Shown: positions 42,119 through 53,312 of the stretch, piece by piece
Position numbering within the stretch: position 1 is the first letter of the stretch
Layout: each line of letters starts with the position of its first letter
Source of the DNA: Litomosoides sigmodontis
Taxonomy: Eukaryota; Nematoda; Chromadorea; Rhabditida; Onchocercidae
Length of the DNA stretch: 64,000 nt
Direction: 5' to 3'
NCBI GenBank assembly: GCA_963070105.1
Contig: OY718803.1
Coordinates: forward strand, 7,669,823-7,733,822
The notes under the pieces: model-generated
What the model was told of the DNA's origin: nothing
Databases searched by the model: none
The model's input: the letters and a program-made list of their open reading frames with translations, nothing else
Translations under genes and position numbers: made by a program

Positions 42119-44491
42119 CTATCGCCAGCTTCTAGACGAACCACCCGATCCGTAACCACCGCTTCCTGTATACCCGCCTCCTCCGTACATGTCTCCGGAA
42201 CGACTACCATATCCACCAGAAGATGGGAAATCGTCAAACAAGCTTCGTGTACGCCCAGTGTATGGGTCATCATTGTAATAACCTTTACGACTTACTGGTT
42301 CGTCATCCCATCGACCGTAGGATGATCGATAAGGGTGAGAACGATAATCCCTTGCTCCAGAGTAACGAACAGATTCCGATTCCTGCTTCTTTGGACGAGG
42401 TATACTAACATAAATACTCTTCCCCGCGCAAACGAAATCGCGAATTTGACAGAGACGTTTAACCACCTTCGGGTCATTTAACGACACGTATGCGAAGCCA
42501 CGGCACGGTTTGGGCAGGAACACTCGTTCAACCTAAAAACAATTTATTTGGATTATTGCATAACATATATTTGGATTATTGCATAACCGGTTAGCGTTAA
42601 GAAGACTTCATCACAATCAAATTAAAGAATATCTTTTTGATTGCATTTTTTTCACCTTAATGTTTTAATTTTCATCCTCATTTACCAGGAACAACGTTTT
42701 ACTTTAGTCTTTATTCTCTACATTCCACGTTTGTTGCTGAAATTATAAAAGTGTGTTTAATCCATCGTTAATAGACTTTTCAGTTGGTAACTGAATAACA
42801 TCGAGAAAAAAAAAATCAAGAAAAGACCTTTACATTTATGGACGCTTATCAAAATACCTTGGCAAGAGGTGATATTTTTTTTGCTTCTTCGTCAAATAAT
42901 TTGTGAAGATCTCCTTCTGTGATTTCAGCATACACTCGACCGACATAAATTTTTGTTGTGATTCTGTCATCCTGATCTCCGCCATCCTGCCCATGATCCG
43001 GGTATTTTACCTGGAAGATTCTTCATGCTTATGTAGAAGAGCAGCAAAAAAATTCAATGTAATTACCACTGACTTGAGCCATGCGGCCATCAATGTAGAA
43101 ATCGCCTTCTTTTAGCACTTTTTCTTGATCTTCCAAAGTTTTCATCTTGATAAAACCGTAACCTCTAGGAAGACCCGTCCTGTAATCCTTCTTCACCTGA
43201 AAAAAAAAACATCTATTTATATTATACCAGCACATCTCCAGAGTTATCGACTCGGAAAAACAACTTTTACCAAACTTCCGAATAAATAAGAGCAACAGAA
43301 TGACCCAGAACACCACATATTAACGCCAGATTACGCCCACCTGCACTGACAGGCTATGATATCATCCACTGACTTTCTCTCCCTCCTTCCCACTTACAGT
43401 TAGCTGATGATAGCTAAGTTGTCAGTGTGACATATACTACTGAAACAGAGTTCCGAGAGGCATACAACAGAACTTAAGAAAGAAAACGTCAAAATCAATT
43501 ACGAAAAAAGAATCATTTGTGCTGATATGTAAATTCAAGAATAGAACCTCAGCGTATTGCACTTCACCGTACTGCTCGAAAAACTTTTTGAGCTGTTCCT
43601 CAGTAGTTTTGAATGATAGATTGCGGACGAATAGATCAACGGGCATGTTTAATCGATCAGTCTGTCCGCACTGTCCTTCCAGTCTGTCACTCGACGATAA
43701 CGCTAAAACATCCAGCTGAACGTGTCAACAGCATAAATAAAGCGTCAATATGTGAGATGGAAGAGAAACCGAACTGCCATAAATGCTACTACCACTTCAC
43801 CAGTATGTACTTCTGAATCCCAAAAAGAGGGAGAAAACACCTGCAGAACTTACAATCATCGATGATCGCTACATAGCGATGACCGTGCCAACCTCCTTTC
43901 GGTGCCATTACGCATTTCTTTCCCTCATCCACTCTGCAAAAGCACACAGTAAATAAAAAACTTAATAACAGCTTTGCATGGTTATGCCAGGACTTATAAT
44001 TTCTGCATGAAATTGGGAGCATACGTTAAAAAATCCAGAGCATTACTTACGGGAGACTACGAAATAAGCCTGTTGCGGGATTCTTATACTTCAATCCAAC
44101 CGCCTTCGGAAAAGAATGCGACAGTGTGGAGCACGGTAAGGTACCATCGGATGAAAGAGGTAGCTCGAGCGGTGTACAATCTTCATTCTCCGTAGCACAA
44201 ACACATACATGATCCACTTCCTCACCATCTATCGCAGCTTAATAATAAAAATAATTGTATATTTCCTTACTTAAAGCCTTGCCATCATCAACTTAACTGA
44301 CCGTTTACACTCAATTCAAGGGATAACTGCTTTGCTTGCGCTAATCCAAAACTAGAATAGTGAGAGCCTTGCTATTCACACCTACCTGATATATCCTGAT
44401 CATTCCTCTGTTCATCAACGTCGTTCTGTTTCGTCTCCACACATTCCTTTTCTTCTCCTCCTTCGCGTAACGATAGATCGACGTCACTCAT
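42119..44491 (-). CDS. tdp-1: TDP-43 ortholog, RNA-binding protein
   Basis: Seven exons join in phase: 44491-44386, 44237-44051, 43933-43854, 43702-43548, 43196-43074, 43010-42858 and 42532-42119, giving 405 residues; human TDP-43 has 414. The N-terminal domain is recognisable (FPKAVGLKYKNPATG and CVMAPKGGWHGHRYVAI match the TDP-43 NTD). RRM1 (about residues 147-217) has LFVRNLSF and the RNP1 motif LPRGYGFIKM. RRM2 (about 238-312) has KIYVGRV and KPCRGFAYVSL. The tail is Gly/Ser/Tyr/Arg-rich (MYGGGGYTGSGGYGSGG) and lacks the Q/N-rich prion-like segment of vertebrate TDP-43. The family binds UG-rich RNA in the nucleus and acts in splicing and RNA processing. The donor after RRM1 must be GTCAGT at 43073; the nearby GTAATT would break the frame. 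An AG directly precedes the ATG, a possible trans-splice site. Confidence 0.95.
42547..42588. repeat. 20-bp direct repeat in a tdp-1 intron
   Basis: TATTTGGATTATTGCATAAC occurs twice with a short ATA spacer, just upstream of the last exon's acceptor on the minus strand. Confidence 0.8.
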
Positions 44492-45562
44492 CTTTCAATC
44501 TCAAAGTGAAACAAAAACCACTCTCAATGCATTTTTTTAATCACCATGATCAATGAGTTTTTTAACGTAGAACCTCATCTTCTCTTTCTCTAAAACTCTT
44601 TTCCAGCCCTCACATAATGCCAGTTTATCATTTCAAATAGAATAAGCAAAAATAACTTAAGATAAATATTAACTGTAACAAAATAAGTAAATTCCAACTC
44701 TGCGCAACTGCCACACAATCAAACACATCCTTGCGATATGCGAGCAGACTGGCAATCTCTCCTTGCTCATCCCTTGCGGTTTTACGGTTCATGACACGTT
44801 ATGAAAAATGAGAGGATCATACTGATTGGTAATCGAACGTAAGGTGGCATGGAATCGTTTGCAGCGGTGATTTATTTGGTTGGTATTTCTTATTGCCTTG
44901 ACAAATATGCAAATTCTTGTCATTCCCTAGCAAGCAGTGATAGCATTGGTGATAAAGTGGGAGTGTAAGGATATGAAAGGATGTTGGCATTATTGCTAGA
45001 CACATAGCCACGAGCGAATTATTCGGATGCGTGTGCTGTAGTGAAATGAGTTATTCTCAACTTCATACGTACGCTAACTATAGTTATATCTCATGTTTAG
45101 CGGGAACACAATTGGGTTCCGAACATCTATCACAATATCCACCATTACAGTATCCGCCACCACTTTGATATCTTTCGTAATAGAGTGCTGGTAGCACAAA
45201 GCAGTTCGTTAACAGTTCAATCCTTAATTTTATGAAGTAGTAATTCACTGGTAGTAATCGAAAAATTGTTGTGTCTGAGTTGATGTGGAATAACACTGAA
45301 GCACAGAACTGTAAACATTGATGACAGGAAGATAGTTAATCAAATTCATGTAAAAACTGAGGTATTTCTAGTCATGTAAACTCATCAGATTTGAGTTAAT
45401 TAAGCGAAAACTTCTGTTAATTAAACTAAATGTATATTGATTTCATGTAAGTTAAGCTAAGCTAGACTCAATTCAATTACATGCTTAAATTTAGAAAGAC
45501 AAGGCATATGTTTCACCTCGCTTCTGACGAAGGTTGGTGAGTGGTTCCGAGTTAGAACGGTG
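44492..45562. other. intergenic between divergent tdp-1 and NICE-3 genes
   Basis: This is a shared 1.07 kb upstream region of two divergently transcribed genes. A cysteine-rich minus-strand frame near 45084-45180 is short and unsupported. No promoter element can be named. Confidence 0.4.
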
Positions 45563-47949
45563 ATGATTATTGATGGGTACTCAGTGCTCTTCCTTTTTAC
45601 TATTGGTGTATTGGTATGTTCTTACCGCTTTACCAGATCTCGTAGAGCACTAAAATACAGTACTGTCGTCTGTCCTCGTTGTGATGCTTGTATAAGCTTG
45701 CTATTGTTGTTCCAGCTCCGCATATTTGAGTGGTATATATTCAGTTTGCTAAATCTCTGAAACATTTGTCTCGTAAAGTACTAATTAATACTTCCTGAAA
45801 AAGTTTCAAGGTTGAAAAATGTCTTCGCAATTGTAAAAAATTGATTACAGATTACAATCATTTTGGCGATATTTGTGCAACGTCAAATATTCCGGATGCG
45901 TGACAATAGCGTACGGCGGGAGGCGAATATTATCGTCGGAGCTGGATTGTCAAAGGTACTACTCATCCATCTAAGTATGATTCTTTTCTGGTATTCCTCT
46001 TTTAACTGATGCTGGTAATGTATGCAAGCAATTGTACAGATTTAGGTACTCAGATGTTGGTTGCTAAATTATAGAAGTTTAGAAAATATTACGTGAATGG
46101 TCAAATTAGTGCTTCACTCATCCTTCATCCAGTTATCTTTTTAACATTTCATTACATTTGGTTTATGTTTAGCGCAAAAAGGAAGAACTTGATCGAGGCA
46201 TTGAAATTGTTCGACAGTTTCAGCTTTTGCGTGCTCCGAAATTTACCGAAATTGGAACCATTGCGGAACGTAAGTTTTTGCTGATGCGATTATTCTACCT
46301 TACTCTACTTATCTCTTTTTGGTGAATTCATCTTATCGCTTTCTACTTAAACAATGCTGCACAATTGGTATCTAATACCAAAAATGTTTTAATGCTTCAT
46401 ATAAATTAAGCTAAATTTAGATGCCAATGCACCATACATCAATCGAATGATTGCTATGGACGAGCTGCGGGAAATTGGTAACTTTCTGCTATGTTTCAGC
46501 TACCTTTAAATATGTTAGTTGTTAGCACTACTGAGTCTGATTATGGTTTCTTTTAATGAGACGTGTGTGTATGTATTACCTTATTATTTTCTTTTTTTCA
46601 TTGTCTCATATATGTATGGCTTTAATTATGGATTTTTTAATCTAGTGAGTCCTGCATAGGTCTCGTCTGATAAGTTTTAGCACACCTTATTATTTACGTA
46701 TCATATAGTACCAACAGTAATAGAAGTTTATATGTGCGGAGGGTTAGTGTACTGGAGCTCGAATTTAAGAAAAAGAGCGAAATATTCATCAGTGTGGAAA
46801 AAAAAAGGCTTACTAATTACTCTTCATATGCATAGTTTATCATGTGCTGAAAAGAAATCGAACCACTTTTGACTGAAATCAATTTTCTCTCCAGTTTCCA
46901 TGTATAGTAAATACTGTTATTTAAGGATGGTGAAGCTTCAGACAAATATCTTTATCTGCTAAAATTCCAGAGCGACAGCTAGAGTTTATAAACGGTGACC
47001 TTGGTCGCATAGCGGGCGAGTCGATGTATGCTTATTTGTCTCGAATTCGTCAAATAGCTCTACCTTCACTATCGGAACAACTATGTGAACGAATTGGTTT
47101 ATTGGCAGAACATTGCAGGTATCGACACCAGGTCAGAACATATTTTTGTACTATATATAGTACTTTCCGGACTTCATTGTACAAGATTTCAAAATCGTTA
47201 TTGTAAAATTTACAACATATTACTGATATAATATAGAGGGATATAGATATTTCCAAAGTACTTTTGGGTTTACGGTTTCTTTAACTGAAAGCATTTTAGC
47301 CCTTTGGTGAAGCAGAGTTGACCGAAACTCGTGCGTTGATCAAAGAAATTATGAAAATGTAAGTTATAATATCCTTTAGTGATGTTTATTGAATGGTTTG
47401 ATTAAAAAACTCGATTTTCTGAATATTTCAGATTAAATAATGAACAAGAACACCTTTCTGCACTGCATATCAAAGAATCAAACAATTCAGCGTTACAAGA
47501 AATTACTAAAAGGTATTGTAGATTTTACTGATTCTTCCTTCATTGTTATTCATTGCAGTATCTCTTTTAATTTCGGCACACTTTGTTCAGGCTAGCAACA
47601 GGAGAAAATAAGATAGGAACTCACAAAAGGAATCTACAAGCGTCGAATGCAATCCGAAATGCTCTGTTGTCGTCTGATAAGGTTCCTCAGTAATCATTCA
47701 GCTGTTTAATCTGATTGAATTCGAATTTGTCTTGTTTTTCATTTTCTGTTTTTGCTGAGCTAGCATTTATTAAGCAGTTTTCAGAATGAGACGAGATTAG
47801 CAAGGACAAAAAATGGTCAGAGAGAACCACTGATAGCTAATGATAAGGAGACGATTAGTGACACACCCACACATATCTTGGGTTCCCGTGCAACTACCGC
47901 TGATACGCAAAATATGCAACCTTTGGAGCGCATTCCGTTAATCGCATAA
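45563..47949 (+). CDS. NICE-3 / C1orf43 family membrane protein
   Basis: Nine exons join in phase: 45563-45613, 45851-45955, 46173-46269, 46421-46477, 46971-47131, 47300-47358, 47432-47512, 47591-47681 and 47785-47949, giving 288 residues (human C1orf43 about 253). An N-terminal transmembrane helix (YSVLFLFTIGVLITIILAIF) is followed by a basic FVQRQIFRMR, the same arrangement as in C1orf43. YINRMIAMDELREIE, YAYLSRIRQIALPSLSEQL and CRYRHQPFGEAEL match conserved parts of the family in order. The C-terminal exon (ending LERIPLIA) is hydrophilic and not obviously conserved. Reading through the exon 8 donor would stop at 47693 instead. The human protein is linked to Golgi/mitochondria and phagocytosis; the worm role is unknown. 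AATAAA at 48294. Confidence 0.85.
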
Positions 47950-48037
47950 ATTTTTACCTTCACGACGGCGTATGATGAAAAAAGGGAGGAGTGTAAAGGA
48001 TAGACAAAAACGACAATGTTTGCGAAGTATGGGGAGG

Positions 48038-48097
48038 CTTGGGGAAAATGGTGTGGCTGGGTGGGCACTTGGGGAAAATGGTGTGGCTGGGTGGGCA
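48038..48097. repeat. perfect tandem duplication of a 30-bp unit
   Basis: Two exact copies of a G-rich 30-bp unit beginning CTTGGGGAAAATGGTGTGGC, 90 bp past the NICE-3 stop codon, so inside its 3' UTR. Confidence 0.95.
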
Positions 48098-48293
48098 TAA
48101 GAAATTGCAATTAAGTGAACATTAAGTTCTTCATCTGCGTGCCACTATAAGTTTGGGTCTGCGACTTTTTTTCAAGTTGTAGAAGGTGCTACTATTTCTA
48201 GTTATTTTTGAAACCAAAAGCATTCATTTATTGTATATCCTACAAGCGAGTTTATTTTGCGGGTCCTTTTATCATTCTCTTTTTTAACACTTC

Positions 48294-48299
48294 AATAAA
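48294..48299 (+). terminator. AATAAA polyadenylation signal of the NICE-3 gene
   Basis: Canonical hexamer 345 nt past the stop codon of the NICE-3 family gene. Confidence 0.5.
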
Positions 48300-48821
48300 A
48301 AAGCACAGGAATAGTTCCAGAAATATTACAAAATCAGTATGTAGAAACGTAACCCAATCAAAGTGCTAGTGTGGCTGGCAACCAACCAGATCACTTTAAT
48401 GATCTTGATAAGGTGGACAACTTTAATTTCTATGTCTCATTCTTTTCCGGCTTTCGAATTTCACGACCGATTGCTATTCAACTTTGGAACGTTCATGGGA
48501 AATGTTTGGAAAAATCTGATAGTCTCCCAGCTGGAATAATCAGTACGTTCTTTCTAGCCAGTTGTGTACCTCACTTAAGGAAAGAGTAATGTCACTTCAC
48601 TGGTCAGGATAGCAGTCGACGGTGATCAGATTGCCTTCTCTACCTTCACCATGATATTATACTGCAAAACGGTAAGTTAGCAGAAATTTTCTTCCGATCT
48701 CGCGATTCAGAAAGAATGATCTCCCTAAAGTTCTTTTGCCAACTGTGAATTAGTATATAGTAACGACCACAAAAAAATCAAAATTTTGTTAGTTAATTTA
48801 TTGGAACGTAGTAGATAGAAC
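48300..48821. other. 3' flank between convergent NICE-3 and bestrophin genes
   Basis: A plus-strand open frame at 48371-48589 has no supported neighbours. On the minus strand, CAG at about 48662-48664 could be an acceptor for a short last bestrophin exon (adding DIISW). Neither is firm. Confidence 0.35.
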
Positions 48822-50890
48822 TTACTCATATCCATGCCATCTTTTTTTCCATTTATTGCAACAGTTTTTTTCCTCCTCCACATCACGTCTCCTGATCGGT
48901 TTGTAAGACGGGATATGTCTCATAGGCTTTCGTTGCTTGTATTGATTAGGCAAACCTGTGCGCGGGATCGATATTGTTACAGCATCATGCGATGTCCAGA
49001 ATTTGTGGTTTTGTAATGGCTCTGCAATTTTTTCCCCAAAAAAGACGATGAAGATATTAACTATAGGTGGATGAGGCTTTGATTTTGGTGCACATAACAC
49101 AATTAGTAGGGAGACTAACCGTAATCGTTCATCTGAAGTCGATCAACAATGGCAAAAGATACGCTAACGTTACGCTCGAAGATGTAGTCGAGCTCGAAAT
49201 CGTCATCATCCATGCCAAAAGGACGCATTAGATCTTGCCCAACCTAAATTGCTATTATTACTGGTAGCTAGATTGAATAATTCATCGATACCAAAAAAAG
49301 GATTATTTTATAAAGCCCGGAATGATAAATTATCGGTCCAAATCTGGGACCAAAATTTCCATACTGTTATCAAGATATATGAACTACTTGTTACAAATAA
49401 AGCGCGTGTTTCACTAAAAGGAAAAAGTTCTCAGAAATGTGGCATATCACTTACTTTGAACCAGCCAACGAAGAAAAGAAATTGAAAGATTGTAAATATT
49501 GGGATTATGAGATCCACCTCATGATCCCTATATTTCTTCGACGGATCCAGATACTGTCTGCTTATGAGGCAAAAGCCAAAATATGCATAGGTAGCTAGAG
49601 CCGCTACCTTCAAATATCAAAATATACCGATCTTTTATGACATGTGAGAAAGTAGTAAATCTACCGCTCGTTAAAAGATTTTTAGCTTTACACCTACTTG
49701 ACACAAATATTTCACATAAAAAAATACCTGAGTATAAACCAATGGCATGCATACCCAATCATAAGAGAATAACTTGCGGAATGCTGTCCGATAGGCCTTT
49801 ATGTCCTGCATGAATTGATTCACAAGAGCTTGAGGAGGTGCTTTATCGTTCAATTCGTCCATTACAATTTGCTGCACCCAATGAAGTGGTATCATCCACC
49901 GTACATTTTTAATCTCTTTCTGTGAAACACTAAGATGGCTGATTTGTTAAACATTGGCAGCTTTAGACATACGACTATCTATCTACCTAGATGTGTTCAA
50001 AGAAGCACATCGGAAAAGATGATAAGTACAATAGGGACGAACCGAAGTTTCCCTAAGCAATTTCCATTCCGTGTCTGTGAGCAGCCCACTCTCCACTAAA
50101 TCTGACAGCGACGGGAAACGACGTCGAATCGTGCTAGATATTTCGCGACTACAACAATAACGTATACTTGACTGATGACAACATGCAATGCCAGCAAGTA
50201 GTTACATAATGTACTAACTAGACCAGGGCTGCCGTCAGGTTAGTGTATCGAGCGGCAGTATGCCTCCGCTGTTGGCTCTTGATGTCTTTACCAGGTATCA
50301 GCGTGCACAGTAGTGACAGTAGGTCTTCTGGCCAAGGTATGCATTCGAACTGTCGCCACCACCTGTAACTGTATGCTTCATAGTTTTTTGTACTGTAAAA
50401 AATGTCAGTTGTCCTGTTGTAAGCGTATGAAGGAGAGTACAAAAAAACTTATTAGGCACATAAAATGGATCAACTTCAGAGCTAATCTAGCAGTTGGAGT
50501 GAAGATCTGCAAACGATCGGAGTGCCTTCATTGATGAAATAATGTACCTGATAACTACATTGGATACATAGAAGCCTAACAAGAATGTGAGAGGAATCAG
50601 CTTCGTGTAATGATCAAGTGTCATTGCAACTCGTTCAAATTCAAATCTAAATCAGGAAAAGTTAGCAGAGGTATTGGTAGAATTGGGCAACTACCGTACA
50701 ATGCGGCAATTAGTTACCTGTACTTCTCAGGGTTCTCTTTATCTAACAGTGGTAATAATTGATTGTAGAAAAGTCGAACAGCGTAGTAGAGAACGAGGAA
50801 GAGAAGCAACTCTTTCCAAACCAATCTCCACAGACTTCCTTTCCATCGGATTAAAAGACGGCAGAAGTTACCCGTGTATGAAATGGTCAT
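48822..50890 (-). CDS. bestrophin-family chloride channel
   Basis: Eight exons: 50890-50718, 50646-50548, 50362-50224, 50171-50043, 49919-49728, 49607-49455, 49243-49120 and 49021-48822, about 402 residues. The start [20 protein letters not shown] is the canonical bestrophin N-terminus. The pore-neck helix [20 protein letters not shown] keeps the Ile/Phe/Phe positions of the BEST1 neck. [49 protein letters not shown] and the acidic calcium-clasp segment [18 protein letters not shown] follow in order. Bestrophins are pentameric calcium-activated chloride channels. The join at 50224/50171 keeps the frame but inserts about six residues relative to the family. The last exon ends at TAA (48822), though a perfect GTAAGT donor overlaps the stop, so a longer C-terminus is possible. 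The worm family is large; no specific symbol can be given. Confidence 0.92.
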
Positions 50891-51560
50891 TTCGATCGTC
50901 CATCAAGTTTTGCCACACTCATGAAATCACGACGAGCAGCGCTGCTGTGCTGTAGTTGTTGCGCTGTTGTCCTATCGCACAGTTTCGCTCCTATCCTACC
51001 TGCCTTACCGGTGAGAAACTATCGATTAATAGTGAAATCGGACAGAGGCATTTGTCGCAGTTGCAACTGCTGCCATATATGTATGTAGTAAATGAGAAGA
51101 AAAAATGAAGCGAAGAATTACGCATGCAGTAAGGTGTGTATTTCCTGTATTACGATGCTTACTGTAGGATACTGTATGCGCGTAGAATTGCGCGCTAATC
51201 TTCCAACAATGCGCCATTATCACCGATAAATAATATCACTTGTTTGCAATCACTAAGCGTGGTGATGGTAGTGGCTCGTTGTTTATCGTTCATTGTTTGC
51301 ATTTATGATTGAATGTTTGTGAAAGCTAGCAAGCACGGAGATGTTTTGCCGGATGGATCATCCAAACTTTAACAAATAGCTTGAAGCTTGAAGTGCCAGC
51401 TTTTCTCTACTCGTTAACAGTATGCTATGAATTTGAGTGTGTGAGGCTGTGCTTCGAAGTCACCGAATAAAAGTGAGGAGGATTGTGGGCGAGGTAGAAA
51501 CCTTATTTGCAACTACCTTTTTAATTCACCTAAAAACTAACAAGATAAGCCGCACGAGTA

Positions 51561-51645
51561 ATGGATGGTGAAGAAGGAGGTGCTGCTGCTGCTGCTGCTG
51601 CTGCCGCTGCAGCTTCTTCTTCCTTCACATCCACTGCTATGGCAG
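51561..51645 (+). CDS. possible first exon with a poly-alanine run
   Basis: An ATG opens MDGEEGG, then 11 alanines (seven GCT in a row plus GCC, GCT, GCA, GCT), then SSSFTSTAMA before a GTTGAT donor-like site at 51646. No downstream exon could be joined. The opposite strand is also open (acidic start, poly-Ala, then PPSSPSITRAAYLVSF and a stop), so the strand and reality of the exon are uncertain. It may simply be a trinucleotide repeat. Confidence 0.22.
51582..51614. repeat. (GCT)n trinucleotide repeat
   Basis: Seven pure GCT units followed by four imperfect ones; G+C-rich in an AT-rich background. Confidence 0.9.
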
Positions 51646-52043
51646 GTTGATTTTGACTTTACCGCAAGTAAGCATCCCATCCCATAGGAAGCGGTCTGTG
51701 CTTAGAAGGTGGAAGGAGATTGGATGTATTTGCAACATCCAATAATTAGAATACAATTTCGTCCCCTCAATGTCTCTCCGCATGCTAATGATAACACGAT
51801 GAATATTTTGCCAGGAAAACGAAACTGAATTTAAATATGCGCAAAGGAGTTATTGTGTGAACATTTTATTTTCATCTACTTCAGCAGTTTCACACGTAAA
51901 TTTAAATTTTTAGGTAGATAATTAACAGTGCACATTGTTTACTGCTAGTTATTGATTGTTGATTATCGTGTTCAGTAGTTACTTGGTAATCAGAAATCAT
52001 TCATTCAGGTTATTTGGCCAGGCAGACACTTGCATCTGCCACT

Positions 52044-53312
52044 TCAAGATATTGCGCACATTTTTTTTTTGTCCACAGCATGCTTTCTGCTCAGCAATTC
52101 AACAGCTTTAATTTCAATACCACTGTAGCCAGCAGAGCTTCCTCGAGTGGTTGGCATCGATTGGCGGCGCCTCTTCATTTTTGTCGGATGAAAATTTCCG
52201 ACTTCACTCAGTACACACCAAAATGTCTCCGTCACCTACAACAATGACGACAACGATCATTTCGTTCAGTTTAGCTTTTCGGTGGAAATTTCAGGAATGC
52301 TCGACGGCTGGAAAATAGTTTGCGATTAAATGTTCAACGAGAAATTTTCAACATTTTTTCTTGTGCTATTCGAATAATTTGTTGTCTGCACCCTCACAGA
52401 GCGCAGTGATCTCCCGCAGTGATGTTGAATATGCAATTAAGGAGGAGTGGTGACTAATTACCTGAGGAAGGCTGGTAGCAGAAAGAGCAGCAAAGTGAAG
52501 CTGATTGTTGAGCGCATAAATTCTTGATTCCTTTGCTGCCCACTGCTCCTCACATTCGTACAGGTCGATCTTGTTGGCAACCAAAAGTATCGGTGCTTTT
52601 TTGGTGTTTCGTTCCTGAACTTCTTCAATGATATCTTTAGCTTCATCCAACGATGTCGGATCGTCTACTGCGAACACAACCTAAAATCATTTTTAATTAC
52701 AGCGATAAAATTGATCATATTAGCATCACTAGTAATCACTCGTTCTTCTCACTTGTCATCCATTTCAAAATTAACTTCTCGAAATTTTTTAAACTTAAAT
52801 GTGTTCACTCCATTTTCATTAAAAAAAAATTATTCAGCTAAAAAAAAAATGTGAAAACGTACGACAAAAGCATCACCGATCCTTGCATACAAATGTCTCA
52901 TAGCCAGAAAATCGCGGGAGCCACTGGAATCAATTACCTGAAATGAACTTCCATGATTGAAAGTGAATAGAAAATTTTAATTTCGCTAACTTCTGTCCGT
53001 ATTTGACACACACCTGTAGAAGTGTCCTGCCACCATCATCTTTCTTGTATTCAATCCAATTGAATTCTTCCACCGTTGGTCGGTAATTTTTGATAAATTC
53101 TTCCCATAGAAACTGACCCACAAGCGCCGTTTTGCCAACCTTCAAGTGACTCATCGATAAGCCTTCCTGTTTAAATTCTAAAGCATCTCAGATATTTAGC
53201 TATGAGGGAAAACAAGTACCTTAGGAGCTCCTAGGATGAAAAGCGTGTACTGAGTTGTTGTCTCGACGGTAGAATTATACCGTTCACGGGTTGAACCAAA
53301 TCTCAATCGCAT
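52044..53312 (-). CDS. Ras-superfamily small GTPase, RASD/Di-Ras-like, with CAAX box
   Basis: Five exons join in phase: 53312-53220, 53139-53014, 52937-52863, 52680-52462 and 52235-52044, giving 234 residues. The P-loop GAPKVGKTA (about residues 28-36) is built across the exon 1/2 junction. The switch I effector region reads YRPTVEEF. Switch II is DSSGSRDF (76-83): serine replaces the catalytic glutamine of Ras (Q61), as in Dexras/RASD-type GTPases that have other residues there. NKID (134-137) and SAT (about 166) are the G4 and G5 motifs. An extended basic tail (KMKRRRQSMPTTRG) ends in CAIS, a CAAX box predicted to be farnesylated, so it should be membrane-bound. Slow intrinsic GTP hydrolysis is inferred. 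The nearest relatives appear to be RASD or Di-Ras; no firm ortholog. Confidence 0.88.

Larger units (their letters stand above)
50891..52043. other. intergenic 5' of bestrophin and 3' of the GTPase gene
   Basis: Holds the bestrophin upstream region and the GTPase 3' UTR (minus-strand AATAAA at 51865-51870, about 175 nt past the stop). Also contains the GCT repeat with coding potential described separately. Confidence 0.4.

Noticed and set aside
42065..42408. Plus-strand frames opposite the tdp-1 last exon
   Set aside because: Shadows of the Gly/Ser-rich tdp-1 coding strand.
43068..43073. Donor GTAATT next to the RRM1 end of tdp-1
   Set aside because: It would leave phase 1 and create an early stop in the next exon; the GTCAGT donor at 43073 keeps RRM1 and the linker in frame.
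53014..53154. GTPase start at the ATG at 53154
   Set aside because: The P-loop reads GAPKVGKTA only when exon 1 (53312-53220) is joined at 53139, so the ATG at 53154 is intronic.
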